Part shown: piece after piece, positions 36,759 through 46,199 of the stretch
Layout: each line of letters opens with the position of its first letter
How positions within the stretch are numbered: the stretch's first letter is position 1
Origin: Mesorhizobium sp. B1-1-8
GTDB lineage: Bacteria > Pseudomonadota > Alphaproteobacteria > Rhizobiales > Rhizobiaceae
Direction of reading: 5' to 3'
DNA length: 64,000 nt
Assembly: GCF_006442795.2 (NCBI RefSeq)
Contig: NZ_CP083957.1
Span: 186,001 to 250,000 of the forward strand
Translations under genes and position numbers: made by a program
Notes under the pieces: model-generated
What the model saw: only the letters and a program-made list of their open reading frames with translations
Databases searched by the model: none
Told to the model about the DNA's origin: nothing

Positions 36759-37981
36759 GTGCAGGGTATGAGTCCTTCGGACGGGAGGAGACTTTCACCT
36801 TCAACGTCGGGTCTGAGGACCTCGACCCGACATGCATGGTGGACGTGATCAAGAATGTCGTCGGCTAGGTAGTCACCAGATCGTTGAGCCATCCATAGCT
36901 CCAGGGCGTAGGTCCCCGGCAGCAGGTGCACCTGGTCAATCGTAAGGCGGACCCGGTTCAGGCCGGCATGCAGACGGCATACGTTCTTCAGCAAGGCGGT
37001 GTCTGCATTGATGAGCTTGAGGCCAGAGAGGCTATTTATCACGACTGCCAAACTGTCGACAATCATGTGCGTCTCGGCCGCGATCTCGAGCTCGCAATGT
37101 GCCGGTCCTCCAGTAAAGATTTGGCTGGACGACGAAGGATCACCGCTAGTAATCGAAAGCCCGAGAAACCGGGCTTTGCCGTTCCCGGTGCGCGGCGCCG
37201 CTGTGACGTCGATTCGATTCCCTGAAACTGCAAGATCGCCAGATGACTCCAGATAAGAAGTCACGATTTCGCGGGTTTTTCCAAAAGCCTTGACAGTGCC
37301 GGAGTCGAGCCAAAGGCAGCGAGAGCACATACGGTTGATGGTGTCCATGCTGTGGCTTACCAGCAGCACCGTTCTGCCCCCTTGGGTAACTAGGCTTTCG
37401 ATCTTGGACAAAGACTTTCGCTGGAACCGCGAGTCACCGACAGATAAGATCTCGTCCAGTATTAGTATCTCCGGTTCCAAATGAACCGCTACCGCGAACG
37501 CCAGGCGCACGAACATTCCACTGGAATAGCGTTTGACGGGTACGTCCAGAAATTGCTCGATCTCGGCGAAGGCAACGATATCGTTGAAGCGCCTCCCCAG
37601 CTCTGCTTTCGACATGCCGAGTATGGCGCCGCTGAGATAGATGTTGTCCCGCCCTGAAAGATCCCCGTGGAACCCCGCCCCAACTTCGAGCAGGGCGCCC
37701 ACCCGGCCGCGAATGATGACTTCGCCTTCCGACGGATCGGTTATGCGAGAAAGGATTTTGAGTAGTGTTGATTTTCCTGCCCCGTTTAGGCCGATGACAC
37801 CGACAATTTCGCCCGGCTCGACGGAGACGGAAACGTCCCGCAACGCCCAATAGGCCCCCACTCTGTCCGTAAACCCACCAGGTCCACCGAACCACGGGCC
37901 AAGCCTCTCACGCAGTGACGTCGGACGACGCTGCAGATCATAGCGCTTGGACAGGTTCTTGATCTCGATCGCCGGCTTCAT
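36734..37981 (-). CDS. wzt: Wzt-type polysaccharide ABC exporter ATPase
   Basis: ATPase of an ABC exporter for O-antigen or capsule. 415 aa from ATG 37981; TTG 37999 overlapping the wzm stop is an alternative. Walker A GLNGAGKST, signature VKRYSSGMFVRLAFAVAVHL, Walker B ILILDEILSVGD. The ~150-residue C-terminal extension (SRCLWLD onward) is the carbohydrate-binding domain that in Wzt reads the modified glycan end, which fits the nearby methyltransferase and O-acyltransferase. Confidence 0.93.
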   Translation of the reverse strand: MKPAIEIKNLSKRYDLQRRPTSLRERLGPWFGGPGGFTDRVGAYWALRDVSVSVEPGEIVGVIGLNGAGKSTLLKILSRITDPSEGEVIIRGRVGALLEVGAGFHGDLSGRDNIYLSGAILGMSKAELGRRFNDIVAFAEIEQFLDVPVKRYSSGMFVRLAFAVAVHLEPEILILDEILSVGDSRFQRKSLSKIESLVTQGGRTVLLVSHSMDTINRMCSRCLWLDSGTVKAFGKTREIVTSYLESSGDLAVSGNRIDVTAAPRTGNGKARFLGLSITSGDPSSSSQIFTGGPAHCELEIAAETHMIVDSLAVVINSLSGLKLINADTALLKNVCRLHAGLNRVRLTIDQVHLLPGTYALELWMAQRSGDYLADDILDHVHHACRVEVLRPDVEGESLLPSEGLIPCTYEFEMEA

Positions 37982-37995
37982 TCGGGTTTTCCATC

Positions 37996-38829
37996 TCAAG
38001 CCAGATCGACCGCAGTCCTCGACGCCCTCTCAAATGCGACAAGACCCAGGAGAAACAGGGACGCGCTGGTCAAAACGGACACGATCGACTGAACCGGTGT
38101 AACTCCCGCCGTATTGAGCGCCAGTGACCTCATGCTTTCGATGATGACGGCGAGAGGGTTGAACCAGGGTAGCAGTTGCAGATGAGGCGGCAAGTTGGAC
38201 ATCGGGACGAAAACCAGCGAGGCGAACATGGCGATCAGGAGCACGTATTGGGTGGCGTGGACCAAGTCGCGATATTGCGCAGCGAGCGCTGCCACGCATA
38301 GGCCCGCGCCCAACGTGAACACTACGAGTTCAGTGAAAAGGACTGGGATTAGGAGAAGACGCCAAGACAGTGACATCCATATCCCGTCGAAATGGTAAAA
38401 GATCAACACCGCCAGGAAAAGGCCCGTTTGAATAGCAAGGGACACGAGATTCGATAATCCGATCGCCAAGGGTACGGCACTTCGCGGAAAGTATACCTTC
38501 TGAAACAAATCTGCGTTGTTCACAAATGTGGCGCCGACGGCGCCGAATGTTTGAGAGAAATAAAGCCAAGGCGCCAAGCTGCAAAGATTGAATAGAAACG
38601 GAGGAACGCCCTCCGTTCCGATACCAGCCCCGCCGTTGATGGCAACAGAAAGAACGATCGCCAATCCGAGCGGCTGGACTGCGAACCAAAGCGGCCCAAG
38701 CAAAGTCTGTGCGTATTTGGTTACCAGGTCTCGGCGCACCAAAAGCCCAACGAGGTCGCGCGCTTGCCACAGCTCTCTCAGATCGATCCACTGCCAGCCT
38801 GAGCGGGGACGAATGCGCGTTTCCCGCAT
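37996..38829 (-). CDS. wzm: Wzm-type ABC-2 polysaccharide export permease
   Basis: 277 aa with six membrane segments and the ABC-2 family start (LRELWQARDLVGLLVRRDLV, then KYAQTLLGPLWFAVQPL). Also characteristic: YFPRSAVPLAIGLSNLV and QYRDLVHATQYVL. Pairs with the downstream Wzt to move the lipid-linked polysaccharide across the inner membrane. Confidence 0.93.
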   Translation of the reverse strand: MRETRIRPRSGWQWIDLRELWQARDLVGLLVRRDLVTKYAQTLLGPLWFAVQPLGLAIVLSVAINGGAGIGTEGVPPFLFNLCSLAPWLYFSQTFGAVGATFVNNADLFQKVYFPRSAVPLAIGLSNLVSLAIQTGLFLAVLIFYHFDGIWMSLSWRLLLIPVLFTELVVFTLGAGLCVAALAAQYRDLVHATQYVLLIAMFASLVFVPMSNLPPHLQLLPWFNPLAVIIESMRSLALNTAGVTPVQSIVSVLTSASLFLLGLVAFERASRTAVDLA

Positions 38830-38939
38830 AGGCTAGACCTGCCCAAAACAAGGCATTCGGGCTGGCCCGCACCGCGGTTGCGGAAAAATTATTCGCTTAG
38901 AACTCATTGCATATGACTCTGGCGGCTCGAGTGTGCGCG

Positions 38940-39341
38940 GCTCAATCATGGTCCTTTTTACCTTGGAACGGCGATTGTCATATGGGCCCATAAGTTCACC
39001 ATTCGCAACTCGCACTAACTCAAAAAGCCCAAACGCGCCAGCCGGGCACGCTGGCGAATGCGCCCGCCTCGCCCTCAACGATCCTCCAGCCGATTTCGAC
39101 ACCATGACATCGTTGGCATCTTGGACCCGAATTGCAGCGATACGGCCCTTCGCCGATCGCTGGGCTCGCGTCAGGTTAATGGCAAGGTCTGGCAGGGCGC
39201 GATCCCGCATTCGTCCATCGCGATCGAGGAAGAAGCGGATTGCCAATATCTGCCGCGGATCGAGAGGGCGCTTAGCCCCTACCTGCCGACCAGCGTTCCA
39301 CGCCGGCCGTCCTTTGGCTGCCGGGTCAAATTGGGAAATAC
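38940..39341 (-). pseudogene. Tyrosine recombinase/integrase N-terminal remnant
   Basis: Reverse frame encodes GRPAWNAGRQVGAKRPLDPR, QILAIRFFLDRDGRMRDRAL and PDLAI, closely like the N-terminal core-binding part of short rhizobial phage-type integrases. The sequence then degenerates (no SKLRGCD motif, no catalytic R-H-R-Y). Its upstream end coincides with the left end of the IS3 element at 39342, suggesting the IS landed in it. Confidence 0.7.
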
Positions 39342-39359
39342 TGACGTTGCCCCCAGGTT

Positions 39360-40280
39360 CTATCCAGTTTTGAGTTCGTTTCCGGCGTGGGTTGTGCCCT
39401 GCTGGGCGGGTGAAGCGACGGTCGCTGGCGCGGAGCTTTTGGCATAGCGCAGCGCGAGCGACCGTCGCGGATCGAAGGTGGTGGCGAACTCGGCCGGTGT
39501 CTGCCACGCGATTTGGGAGTGCGGCCGCGCGGTGTTGTAGTCGGCGCGCCACAGGGCGATGGCTACGCGCGCCTGAGCCAGCGAGGTAAACAGCGTCTCG
39601 TTGAGCAGTTCATCGCGCAGCCGGCCGTTGAAGCTCTCGATGAAGCCATTCTGCATCGGCTTGCCGGGCGCAATGTAATGCCATTCGACGCGGTTCTGCT
39701 CCGCCCAGGCGAGGATGTCGTTGGAGGTGAACTCGCTGCCATTGTCGCTGACGATCATCCTCGGCCGGCCGCGCTCGGTGATGAGCCGGTCCAGTTCGCG
39801 GGCAACCCGCATGCCCGAGAGAGACGTATCAACGATGAGTGCCAGGCACTCTCTCGTGCAGTCGTCGACGATGGCCAGGATTCGGAAGCGGCGCCCGTCG
39901 GTGAGTTGGTCCGATACGAAGTCGAGCGACCAGCGCTCGTCTGGCCTCAGCGGCACCAGCATCGGCGCCCTGGTCCCGATCGCCCGCTTGCGGCCGCCAC
40001 GTCGGCGAACGGCGAGCTTCTCCTCCCGATAGAGCCGGAACAGCTTCTTGTGGTTCACGACCAGGCCCTCCCGCCTCAGCATAACGAGAAGACGCCGGTG
40101 GCCGAACCGGCGACGCTCCTGCGCGATCGCCTTCATCCGCTCGCGAACCTCGCGGTCGTCCGGCCTGCTGGTCTCGTAGCGAACCGTCATACGGCAACAG
40201 CCGATGGCTTTACACGCCCGCCGTTCGCTCATCCCGAAGCCTTCCTTCAGACGAGCGACAGCTTTCCGCTTGGCCGCGGG
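39360..40280 (-). CDS. IS3 transposase OrfB (DDE integrase core)
   Basis: The functional frame begins near [20 protein letters not shown] and is reached from orfA by programmed frameshift. HTH_21 region, then the rve core with Asp in [11 protein letters not shown], Asp in [11 protein letters not shown] and Glu in [14 protein letters not shown], giving a complete DDE triad. C-terminal [17 protein letters not shown]. The open frame extends upstream to 40457. Probably active. Confidence 0.9.
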   Translation of the reverse strand, partial: PAAKRKAVARLKEGFGMSERRACKAIGCCRMTVRYETSRPDDREVRERMKAIAQERRRFGHRRLLVMLRREGLVVNHKKLFRLYREEKLAVRRRGGRKRAIGTRAPMLVPLRPDERWSLDFVSDQLTDGRRFRILAIVDDCTRECLALIVDTSLSGMRVARELDRLITERGRPRMIVSDNGSEFTSNDILAWAEQNRVEWHYIAPGKPMQNGFIESFNGRLRDELLNETLFTSLAQARVAIALWRADYNTARPHSQIAWQTPAEFATTFDPRRSLALRYAKSSAPATVASPAQQGTTHAGNELKTG

Positions 40281-40537
40281 CGTCCCACGAGATCCTTCAA
40301 CGCCGCATTGTCGAGCATAGCATCGGCCAGAAGCCGCTTCAGCCGCGTGTTCTCGTCCTCCAGCGCCTTCAGTCGCCGAGCCTCGGAGACATCCATCCCG
40401 CCGAAGCGGGCCTTCCAGTTGTAGATCGAAGCATCGCTGACGCCGTGCTTCCGACACAGATCGGCGACCGAAACCCCGGCCTCATGCTCCTTCAAGATTC
40501 CGATGATCTGCTCTTCAGAGAAACGGCTGCGCTTCAT
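40247..40537 (-). CDS. IS3 transposase OrfA (HTH)
   Basis: 96 aa from ATG 40537 ([20 protein letters not shown]). HTH_Tnp_1 domain with [20 protein letters not shown] and a Leu-zipper segment ([17 protein letters not shown]). Binds the IS ends and overlaps orfB. Confidence 0.92.
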   Translation of the reverse strand: MKRSRFSEEQIIGILKEHEAGVSVADLCRKHGVSDASIYNWKARFGGMDVSEARRLKALEDENTRLKRLLADAMLDNAALKDLVGRPRPSGKLSLV

Positions 40538-40717
40538 GTCCTGGTCCTCTCGATAGGCCAGAACGAACTTCAAACCGGATTAGATCAGAGGGGCAAGGTC
40601 ACCAGATCTCATGCACTTGCTTTGTCAAACGGGAATTCGGTCTTCCACCGGCGCGGTGGAGAGAAACCAACAACTGGCGCAATAGGGTGACCGATTGGAC
40701 GGCAATGGGGCGGCCGT

Positions 40718-41260
40718 CTAATGCAGGGAAGGTTTACGCAAGCGGGACAACAGTGCCGCCAGTTCGGCTTGGCGGCGCGTTCCCGTTTTCGCAAAGACAG
40801 CCCGCAGCTGGGTTCGGGCAGTCTCGCGACTAATGCCCAATTCTGCGCTCGCGGTGCGAATGCCTTCTCCGGATGCCAATTTCGAGGCCAGACGAGCTTC
40901 CGCTCTTGTCAGCTTGAAAGTCAAGCTCAGCAATTGCTCATTTAGAAGCGGCTCATTCAGAAGATCTGTGAAATACAGTAGGACATCGCCGCCAGGGAAC
41001 AGATCGTGCCCTAACGCAGTCATCGGCATGACATCCGCTATGAGGCAGGGATACCCTTTGCGCGTAATGACAACAGGTTCGGATCGAACCGACACACCCG
41101 AAACGGCGGCTCTGATGAAGCCTTGAAGACGGGCGTCACTCGGCTGATCAATCGCGCGGATGCGGCCATGTCGGACAATGAGGTCGGAGCCGAACAGGGC
41201 TGCTGCGCGTTCGTTGAATCGCCTCACGCATCCACGACAGTCTAGCAACACCGCGCCAAA
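40718..41260 (-). pseudogene. LuxR-family regulator, C-terminal HTH part (frameshifted gene)
   Basis: Holds NFGAVLLDCRGCVRRFNERA (PAS-like segment) and the LuxR HTH: FKLTRAEARLASKLASGEGI followed by ELGISRETARTQLRAVFAKT. The upstream reading frame changes near 41255, where the N-terminal half (41242-41874) runs out of frame. Together they form a normal ~385-aa regulator. Confidence 0.82.
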
Positions 41261-41874
41261 ATTGAGCGATCAAGAGTGACTAGGCTCGGACCGATCGATA
41301 GGTCGCCGAGCTTCTCTGCTGCGCTTATGATCCGGCTCAATTCCGGCGCCACTCTCAAGAAATGATCAGCTTCGCTCGGGTAGAACGGTCCTCTCTGATC
41401 ATCGCGGTACAGCGACACGCCCCATCTGTGGTTCTTGACCACCAAGCCGACCAAGGCCCACCATTCTCGGTGTCCGGGACGGGCGATCTCTTGATAATAA
41501 GGCAGCCCCCTTCGTTCCTCCGGAGTTGTGATTTCGTCCTCTACAGTGAAACTGACCGGCGGTTTCGCGAGCAGCTGCGGTCTCTCAAGATGGGGACTGG
41601 GAGCGTCTCCGATCCGCGCGTGCCAAAGAGCCGAAAATTCAGCATGTTCCGTCGAGTCCGGCACGCGGCCGACTTTATTACGCTGATCGGCCGCAAAAGG
41701 GTGCGCTTGTTCGCAGGTGCGGAGAGCGCAGCTCCTCGCCCCCAGTGACTCCGCAAGTCTTTGCAGTGCTCCGGGCCACCGCTCAAATTCGAAAGCGGCG
41801 TCGTAGCAAGCCTCTATGGCAAGTGCGACTGCGTCGGCAGCCATTCGAACCACCTTCATTGGCTGAGCTACCAA
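41242..41874 (-). pseudogene. LuxR-family regulator, N-terminal part (frameshifted gene)
   Basis: 210 codons: a sensory N-terminal domain typical of rhizobial LuxR proteins (ALAIEACYDAAFEFERWPGA, GVSLYRDDQRGPFYPSEA, FLRVAPELSRIISAAEKLG). After SLVTLDRS the frame reads ILARCC and stops, while the next frame continues as NFGAVLLDCRG. One-base indel between 41250 and 41270. ATG 41874 or 41859 start. Confidence 0.8.
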
Positions 41875-42230
41875 TCAGGCGCGAGGATATCACAGATGCG
41901 TGAAAATCAGTACAGCAAAGTCAATCGTCGCGACTACGGGCGACGGCAAGCACGCTTGGCCACCAGGCAGGGAAGTAGGTGGCTTTGATTCTTTCGTAAA
42001 AGAGACACATCTCCGGGGCCGCTCTTGGCGTGCCGGTGCCAGGGCGTCGCAACAGAGTTTCAGGGCCTACCATCTCCGCGGTTGGGTAGCAGGAATCTCA
42101 GCGCGTTGACGCTGGATTCCGGCCCATATTTACTAGCAGAATCGCAGTCCTGATATTCACCCATACGGGTGATGGCAGACAAGGTCGCCGGCGGCATCTT
42201 CCCGATCGACCATCGGATGGACGCGCTGAG
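41875..42230. other. Intergenic between luxR and the DUF1194 gene
   Basis: Divergent promoter region of about 355 bases. No gene or clear operator was recognised. Confidence 0.45.
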
Positions 42231-43055
42231 ATGATGTCTTCCGTTCCACGCTGCGCCGCGCAAAAAGGACAGGCACGAGGCCGACTGTTCGCTGTCGCGG
42301 TAAGCTTAACAACGTCGATGTCAGCCACAGCGGAGCCGGTTTCCTCGGTGGATCTCGAACTGGTTCTTAGCGTCGATGTATCATCTTCGATGAGCGAGGC
42401 GGAACAACGGCTGCAGCGGCAAGGATATGTCGAAGCACTCCAGGATGCCAAAGTTTGGCAGTCCATCAAATCCGGCCGGCGCGGCAGAATCGGCATAACG
42501 AATGTCGAGTGGGCTGGCCCGGACCATCAGATCGTGCGGATGCCATGGGCTATTCTGGAGCAGCCTGAAGATGCGGTCGCCTTCTCAGAGGCGCTGCGGG
42601 CCCAACCAATCGTCAGGGGGCGAGGCACCTCAATCTCTGGAGCGCTCCTGGTGGCGGGCAAGCTGCTGGAGGATGGCCCCGCAGGCGATCGCCAAGTCAT
42701 CGATGTCTCGGGAGACGGACCCAACAATGCCGGTCTACCTCTGCAACCGGTGCACGACACACTCATAGCCGACGGCGTGACCATCAATGGACTGGTGATC
42801 TCGCTGCACGCACACGACACGCTCGACAGCTTTGGGCCGGGCTTTGTTGAGTTCTATTATGAGAGCTGTGTTATTGGCGGTTCCGGGACGTTCACTGTCA
42901 CCGTCGCGAGCACAGCCGACTTTGCAAACGCGATTCGAAGGAAGCTCGTGAATGAAATTGCCGGTATGTCCGCCAGCGTGCACTCTGCGGCTTATCAGCT
43001 CCACTTAGGACCGGTTGTCGATTGTGACACGGTCGGAGAGGCGCCTGGACGATAA
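42231..43055 (+). CDS. DUF1194 secreted von Willebrand factor A-like protein
   Basis: 274 aa with a long N-terminal region ending in a signal-peptide-like stretch (RLFAVAVSLTTSMSATAEP). The body is a VWA domain: MIDAS DVSSSMSEAEQ, then RGRGTSISGALLVAG and VIDVSGDGPNNAG. This matches DUF1194, common in rhizobia as an exported protein of unknown role. Initiation could be at ATG 42234 as well. It lies alone, divergent from the LuxR gene. Confidence 0.88.
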   Translation: MMSSVPRCAAQKGQARGRLFAVAVSLTTSMSATAEPVSSVDLELVLSVDVSSSMSEAEQRLQRQGYVEALQDAKVWQSIKSGRRGRIGITNVEWAGPDHQIVRMPWAILEQPEDAVAFSEALRAQPIVRGRGTSISGALLVAGKLLEDGPAGDRQVIDVSGDGPNNAGLPLQPVHDTLIADGVTINGLVISLHAHDTLDSFGPGFVEFYYESCVIGGSGTFTVTVASTADFANAIRRKLVNEIAGMSASVHSAAYQLHLGPVVDCDTVGEAPGR

Positions 43056-43550
43056 AAGCCCCTAACGGTATCGCAGCGACCGATTTGTCACGAAGGCCAC
43101 GGGCGTTACCAAAGAAGAGCCGGAAGGCCTCACCCGTGCGCCCATGGTGGAGCTCTCAGGAACATGACACGTTCGAAACACGACGACGCTGCGCCCCTCG
43201 TTCTGCTTCGCGTTCGCATCGGGGGCGCTCAGCACTCCCAGTCTTTCGGGTCCCGCGACAGCTGCCCGTGACGGATGTCAGCGCGGATAGTGTAAACGAC
43301 CTCGTCCATTCCCGGCGCGATATGCAGCGCCGTAAACGTTCCAAAGTTTCTGCAAATCATCGCGGATCGGCATTTGTCCCCCCCTCCACCGGCCCCGCAT
43401 ATTTTAGCGACGTCTTGAGGACCGAATAGATCGCCAACCCCGCGTCTCTTGCTGGCCGCTCGAGACTACACGGGCGAAACGCGAGTCGCGTCCTGGCGCC
43501 CTCCTGTGGCCCGTAGCCCACGCTCCGGCGCGCGTTCCTAGTTGAACCCA
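43056..43550. other. Intergenic, possible small decayed gene
   Basis: A reverse frame near 43220-43340 encodes IAPGMDEVVYTIRADIRHGQ and LSRDPKDWE, protein-like but without a convincing start; an overlapping reverse ATG gives MPIRDDLQKLWNVYGAAYRA, then loses frame. Possibly a broken gene; nothing firm. Confidence 0.35.
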
Positions 43551-43841
43551 CTAAGTCTTTTGAATGTTCTGAACTTCGAATGTTGTCTCTTGGGGTGGTG
43601 AGGTGAAGCCGCCCTTGATGCCCTTGCTCATTGTGGGCATGAGGACCCCATCGCGAAACCTCTCCCAACTGTCTTTGGAGTCGTGGATGGCTACGATCGT
43701 CCAGCCACCTGCTGAAGGCCCGGCGGCGTGGAACGTCTGGCCCTTTGGTAGGGCCCCGCCTGCTGGATGCACAGCAGCCAGCGAAGCCTCATATTGCGAC
43801 TTTGTCCCACCCGGAAAGTGGTGGACTATTCCGTAAGCCAT
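43551..43841 (-). CDS. Small hypothetical protein, 96 aa
   Basis: Starts ATG 43841 (MAYGIVHHFPGGTKSQYEAS) and ends EVQNIQKT. Pattern HHFPGGTKSQYEASLAAVHP, then AAGPSAGGWTIVAIHDSKDS and WERFRDGVLMP is that of a single ferredoxin-like (antibiotic-monooxygenase-type) domain found in small actinobacterial and rhizobial proteins. No partner gene nearby. Function unknown. Confidence 0.75.
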   Translation of the reverse strand: MAYGIVHHFPGGTKSQYEASLAAVHPAGGALPKGQTFHAAGPSAGGWTIVAIHDSKDSWERFRDGVLMPTMSKGIKGGFTSPPQETTFEVQNIQKT

Positions 43842-43853
43842 CTTTTCCTCCAT

Positions 43854-44493
43854 TGTGACGTTTGAGCCGGTTTCGTTTTGTAGGCGTTTTTAGGCGCATT
43901 AGCGAATCCTCTACCTCCGCTTGTCGAGCGTCTTCGCATGGTTCGTGAATTGCAGGTTCCGGTCGTCACGGCCGGCGCCGCGGCACTCGTGGCAGAATTA
44001 TTCAACAGGTCCCAGTGCAAACAAGGCTGCTCCGAGCCGAAGCGTTTGACGAGGTCAGCGACGTCAAGCACCGCCTTACGACGGCATGTCTGGGTGAAAC
44101 GACCTACGTTCTCATGACAATTTCCAGGCAGCAAAAATGGCCCAGGAGCTGCAGTCTCCGAAGCTGTCACCCGTTATGACATATAGCCGGGATGGAGCCG
44201 GATGGGGCCGGTAAAACAAACCCGCGCCTTCCGCCTAGTGATTGAGAAGACGCGGGATGCTGCCACCATGTTAAGTATATTGACGCATCTGAAAAAGAGC
44301 GCCAATTCCGCGATCGCACCATCTCCAGGCGAGCTCTCTTAGCCATTTTGCATATGCGGCGGACCTAACGGAGCGACAGGCCGGCGCCTTCAGGCAATTT
44401 CCCCCAAACGGAAGGAAGGGCGTCGGCCACTATCCATAGCCCAGCGGGTTGGCCCGAGAATGTGCTATGCTGGCGGAAAGCGTGAGAGCAACA
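43854..44493. other. Intergenic with one copy of a dispersed repeat
   Basis: No gene supported. Contains copy A of the TTAGC-ATTTTG / GCGGCGGAC repeat at 44339-44390 and a loose GC hairpin at 44222-44255. Confidence 0.45.
44339..44390 (+). repeat. Dispersed repeat, copy A
   Basis: TTAGCCATTTTG, then ATATGCGGCGGAC, then a GC-rich tail ending CCGGCG. Shared with 50556-50605 (+) and 63601-63645 (-). Located 105 bp upstream of the 61-aa paralog gene. Confidence 0.5.
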
Positions 44494-44679
44494 ATGGCCT
44501 TCATTGTGATCTGGTATGGCAGGCGAGGCATCATCGACAAGGTGACCTTTGACGCCGAGAAGACGGCCAAAGATCATGCAATCGCCATGTTCCAGACCCG
44601 AAGAGGCGACGACGGCGTCGTATGCGTTGAGGTTCGCAAGGACAACGGCGCTGTGGTCTTCAGCCACGCGGAGAATTAG
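44494..44679 (+). CDS. Small conserved protein, 61 aa (paralog of 137-322)
   Basis: Second copy of the 61-aa protein: GIIDKVTFDAEKTAK and GAVVFSHAEN are the same, with 12 substitutions overall, mostly conservative. The ATG at 44494 lines up exactly with the start of the first copy; the upstream ATG at 44449 does not. The duplicated pair flanks most of the window and no other gene travels with it. Confidence 0.78.
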   Translation: MAFIVIWYGRRGIIDKVTFDAEKTAKDHAIAMFQTRRGDDGVVCVEVRKDNGAVVFSHAEN

Positions 44680-45162
44680 GAAAAGGCTCGCGAGCGCAGG
44701 TCATCGCCGTGATAACCTCATCGAGCGATGCGATGTCCTTTACCGCCGCCATTTCTACCGGATCGTGGGTTTGGGCGAGCGTTCGCATTTCGGGAATATC
44801 ATCCGGGCCGATCGGCGCGTAGCTCGCCACCAGCAAGTCTCGATATTCGTGTAAGGAAACCCAAGGCCTGGATCGATAGTTTTTTTAATCCATCGACCCA
44901 CCTTGTCATAGCGATGCGCCCTGTGCCGCGTTCAGCTAATAAATTCTCCTCACGAAAATCCTGCAATGATGCATGCCGCAGGTCGTCCACGCCTCGTACA
45001 TGCTTTCTGACACCACTCGGCATGGCTTGGAGCTCCGTCGTCGGCCGTCATACATTTGCCAACCGCACGTCGAAGGCCTATGCTGTTTCAATCGGCCGCC
45101 AGTGTTTTCGGATGCCGCCGACAGTGAGAGATACGCGCTCTTGCCCGTCAGGGAGGAGAGCC
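44680..45162. other. Intergenic upstream of the Crp/Fnr gene
   Basis: About 480 bases; no gene or strong hairpin recognised. Open frames here are the extension of the regulator's frame and lack family similarity. Confidence 0.45.
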
Positions 45163-45861
45163 ATGCCTCGATCCATTTTTCGCAATTATGTTTTGAAAAC
45201 CCTTGCCCCAAGGGACTTTTCGCTTTTACAGCCATCGATGCATCGTGTCGAACTGGCCATCAAAGCCCGGCTGGAGGAACCCTATCGACCGATACAGCAC
45301 GTGTATTTCCCCGAGACGGGTATCGCGTCAGTGGTCGCCACCATGACCGGAGGACGGCAGAGCGAAGTCGGCATTATTGGCTACGACGGTATGACAGGAG
45401 CCGCGGTCATTCTCGGCCAAGACAGGTCTCCCAACGAAACCTATATCCAAGTCGCAGGTAATGGCTGGTGCCTGTCGGCTGAAGACCTTCGGACTGCAAT
45501 CGCCGAAAGCCAGACGCTTCGCGGGTCGCTGCTTCGCTACGCTCACGCATTCCTAGTGCAGTCATCCAGAACGGCATTGGTCAACGGTCACTCGAAAATC
45601 GAGGAACGGCTGGCCCGGTGGTTGCTGATGGTCCACGACCGCACGGAAGGAAAAATCTACCTGACGCATGAATTTCTGGCGACAATGCTTGGCACTCGGC
45701 GTCCCGGCGTTACCTCCGCCCTCCAAATGCTTGAATACCGTGGGCTGATCCATGCCAAGCGCGGTGAGATTACAATTGTTGACCGGCCCGGAATGATAAA
45801 ACTGACACGTGGCGCTTATGGCGAGGAGGAACAACGTCACTTCGGCAGTGCCTCAAGCTGA
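45163..45861 (+). CDS. Crp/Fnr-family transcriptional regulator
   Basis: 232 aa, ATG preceded by GGGAGGAG. N-terminal cyclic-nucleotide-binding-like domain (PIQHVYFPETGIASVVATM, EVGIIGYDGMTG) and C-terminal HTH (LTHEFLATMLGTRRPGVTSA then LQMLEYRGLIHAKRG). This is the rhizobial subgroup without obvious Fe-S cysteines, often light/stress-related. Two small tandem paralogs follow within 85 bases and 10 bases, possibly co-transcribed. Confidence 0.92.
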   Translation: MPRSIFRNYVLKTLAPRDFSLLQPSMHRVELAIKARLEEPYRPIQHVYFPETGIASVVATMTGGRQSEVGIIGYDGMTGAAVILGQDRSPNETYIQVAGNGWCLSAEDLRTAIAESQTLRGSLLRYAHAFLVQSSRTALVNGHSKIEERLARWLLMVHDRTEGKIYLTHEFLATMLGTRRPGVTSALQMLEYRGLIHAKRGEITIVDRPGMIKLTRGAYGEEEQRHFGSASS

Positions 45862-45944
45862 TTGTCCGGAATCGGACAGACGCTTGTAGGTCGCAGAATA
45901 TTGGCCGTAAATCGCGTTGGTTTGGGTTCAGGGAGGAGCTCTTG

Positions 45945-46190
45945 ATGACCAACGCCTTTCATACCGTCACGGTTGAAGGAGCGGCCGAGGCCTATGTCCT
46001 TTCCAGAGGCAAGGCGCGCTTCCTTTCCATCGCACAGGCGATCCGCGCAATCCGAACACTCATGCCCGCGTGCAAGGCCACCGACCACGAGTTGGAGGAG
46101 ATGCTGGCGGCCGCATGCATCGTTCACCATGTCCCCGTCGCGTTCGACGTTGCACCGGCGCACAGCACGGCAACGAGACTTCATTCATAG
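45945..46190 (+). CDS. Small hypothetical protein (tandem paralog 1)
   Basis: 81 aa, ATG 45945 after GGGAGGAG. The segment AIRTLMPACKATDHELEEML aligns with VRALFPLCELTDWELGDYI of the next gene, so the two are diverged tandem duplicates. Helical, no membrane segment or metal motif. Probably in an operon with the Crp/Fnr gene. Confidence 0.72.
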   Translation: MTNAFHTVTVEGAAEAYVLSRGKARFLSIAQAIRAIRTLMPACKATDHELEEMLAAACIVHHVPVAFDVAPAHSTATRLHS

Positions 46191-46199
46191 GAAGTCGCG

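Larger units (their letters stand above)
39342..40602 (-). mobile_element. Full-length IS3-family (IS407-group-like) insertion sequence
   Basis: About 1,261 bp. The ends are imperfect inverted repeats: left begins TGACGTTGCCCC, right (complement) TGACCTTGCCCC, and both continue with ATCC-GTTT-GAG/AAG-TTCGTT. It contains orfA and orfB in overlapping frames. No obvious 4-bp target duplication is seen (ATAC left, CCAG right), so one flank may have been rearranged after insertion. Confidence 0.85.

Noticed and set aside
43826..44170. Reverse frame with VLDVADLVKRFGSEQ
   Set aside because: Short plausible stretch only, no start signal, rest low-complexity.
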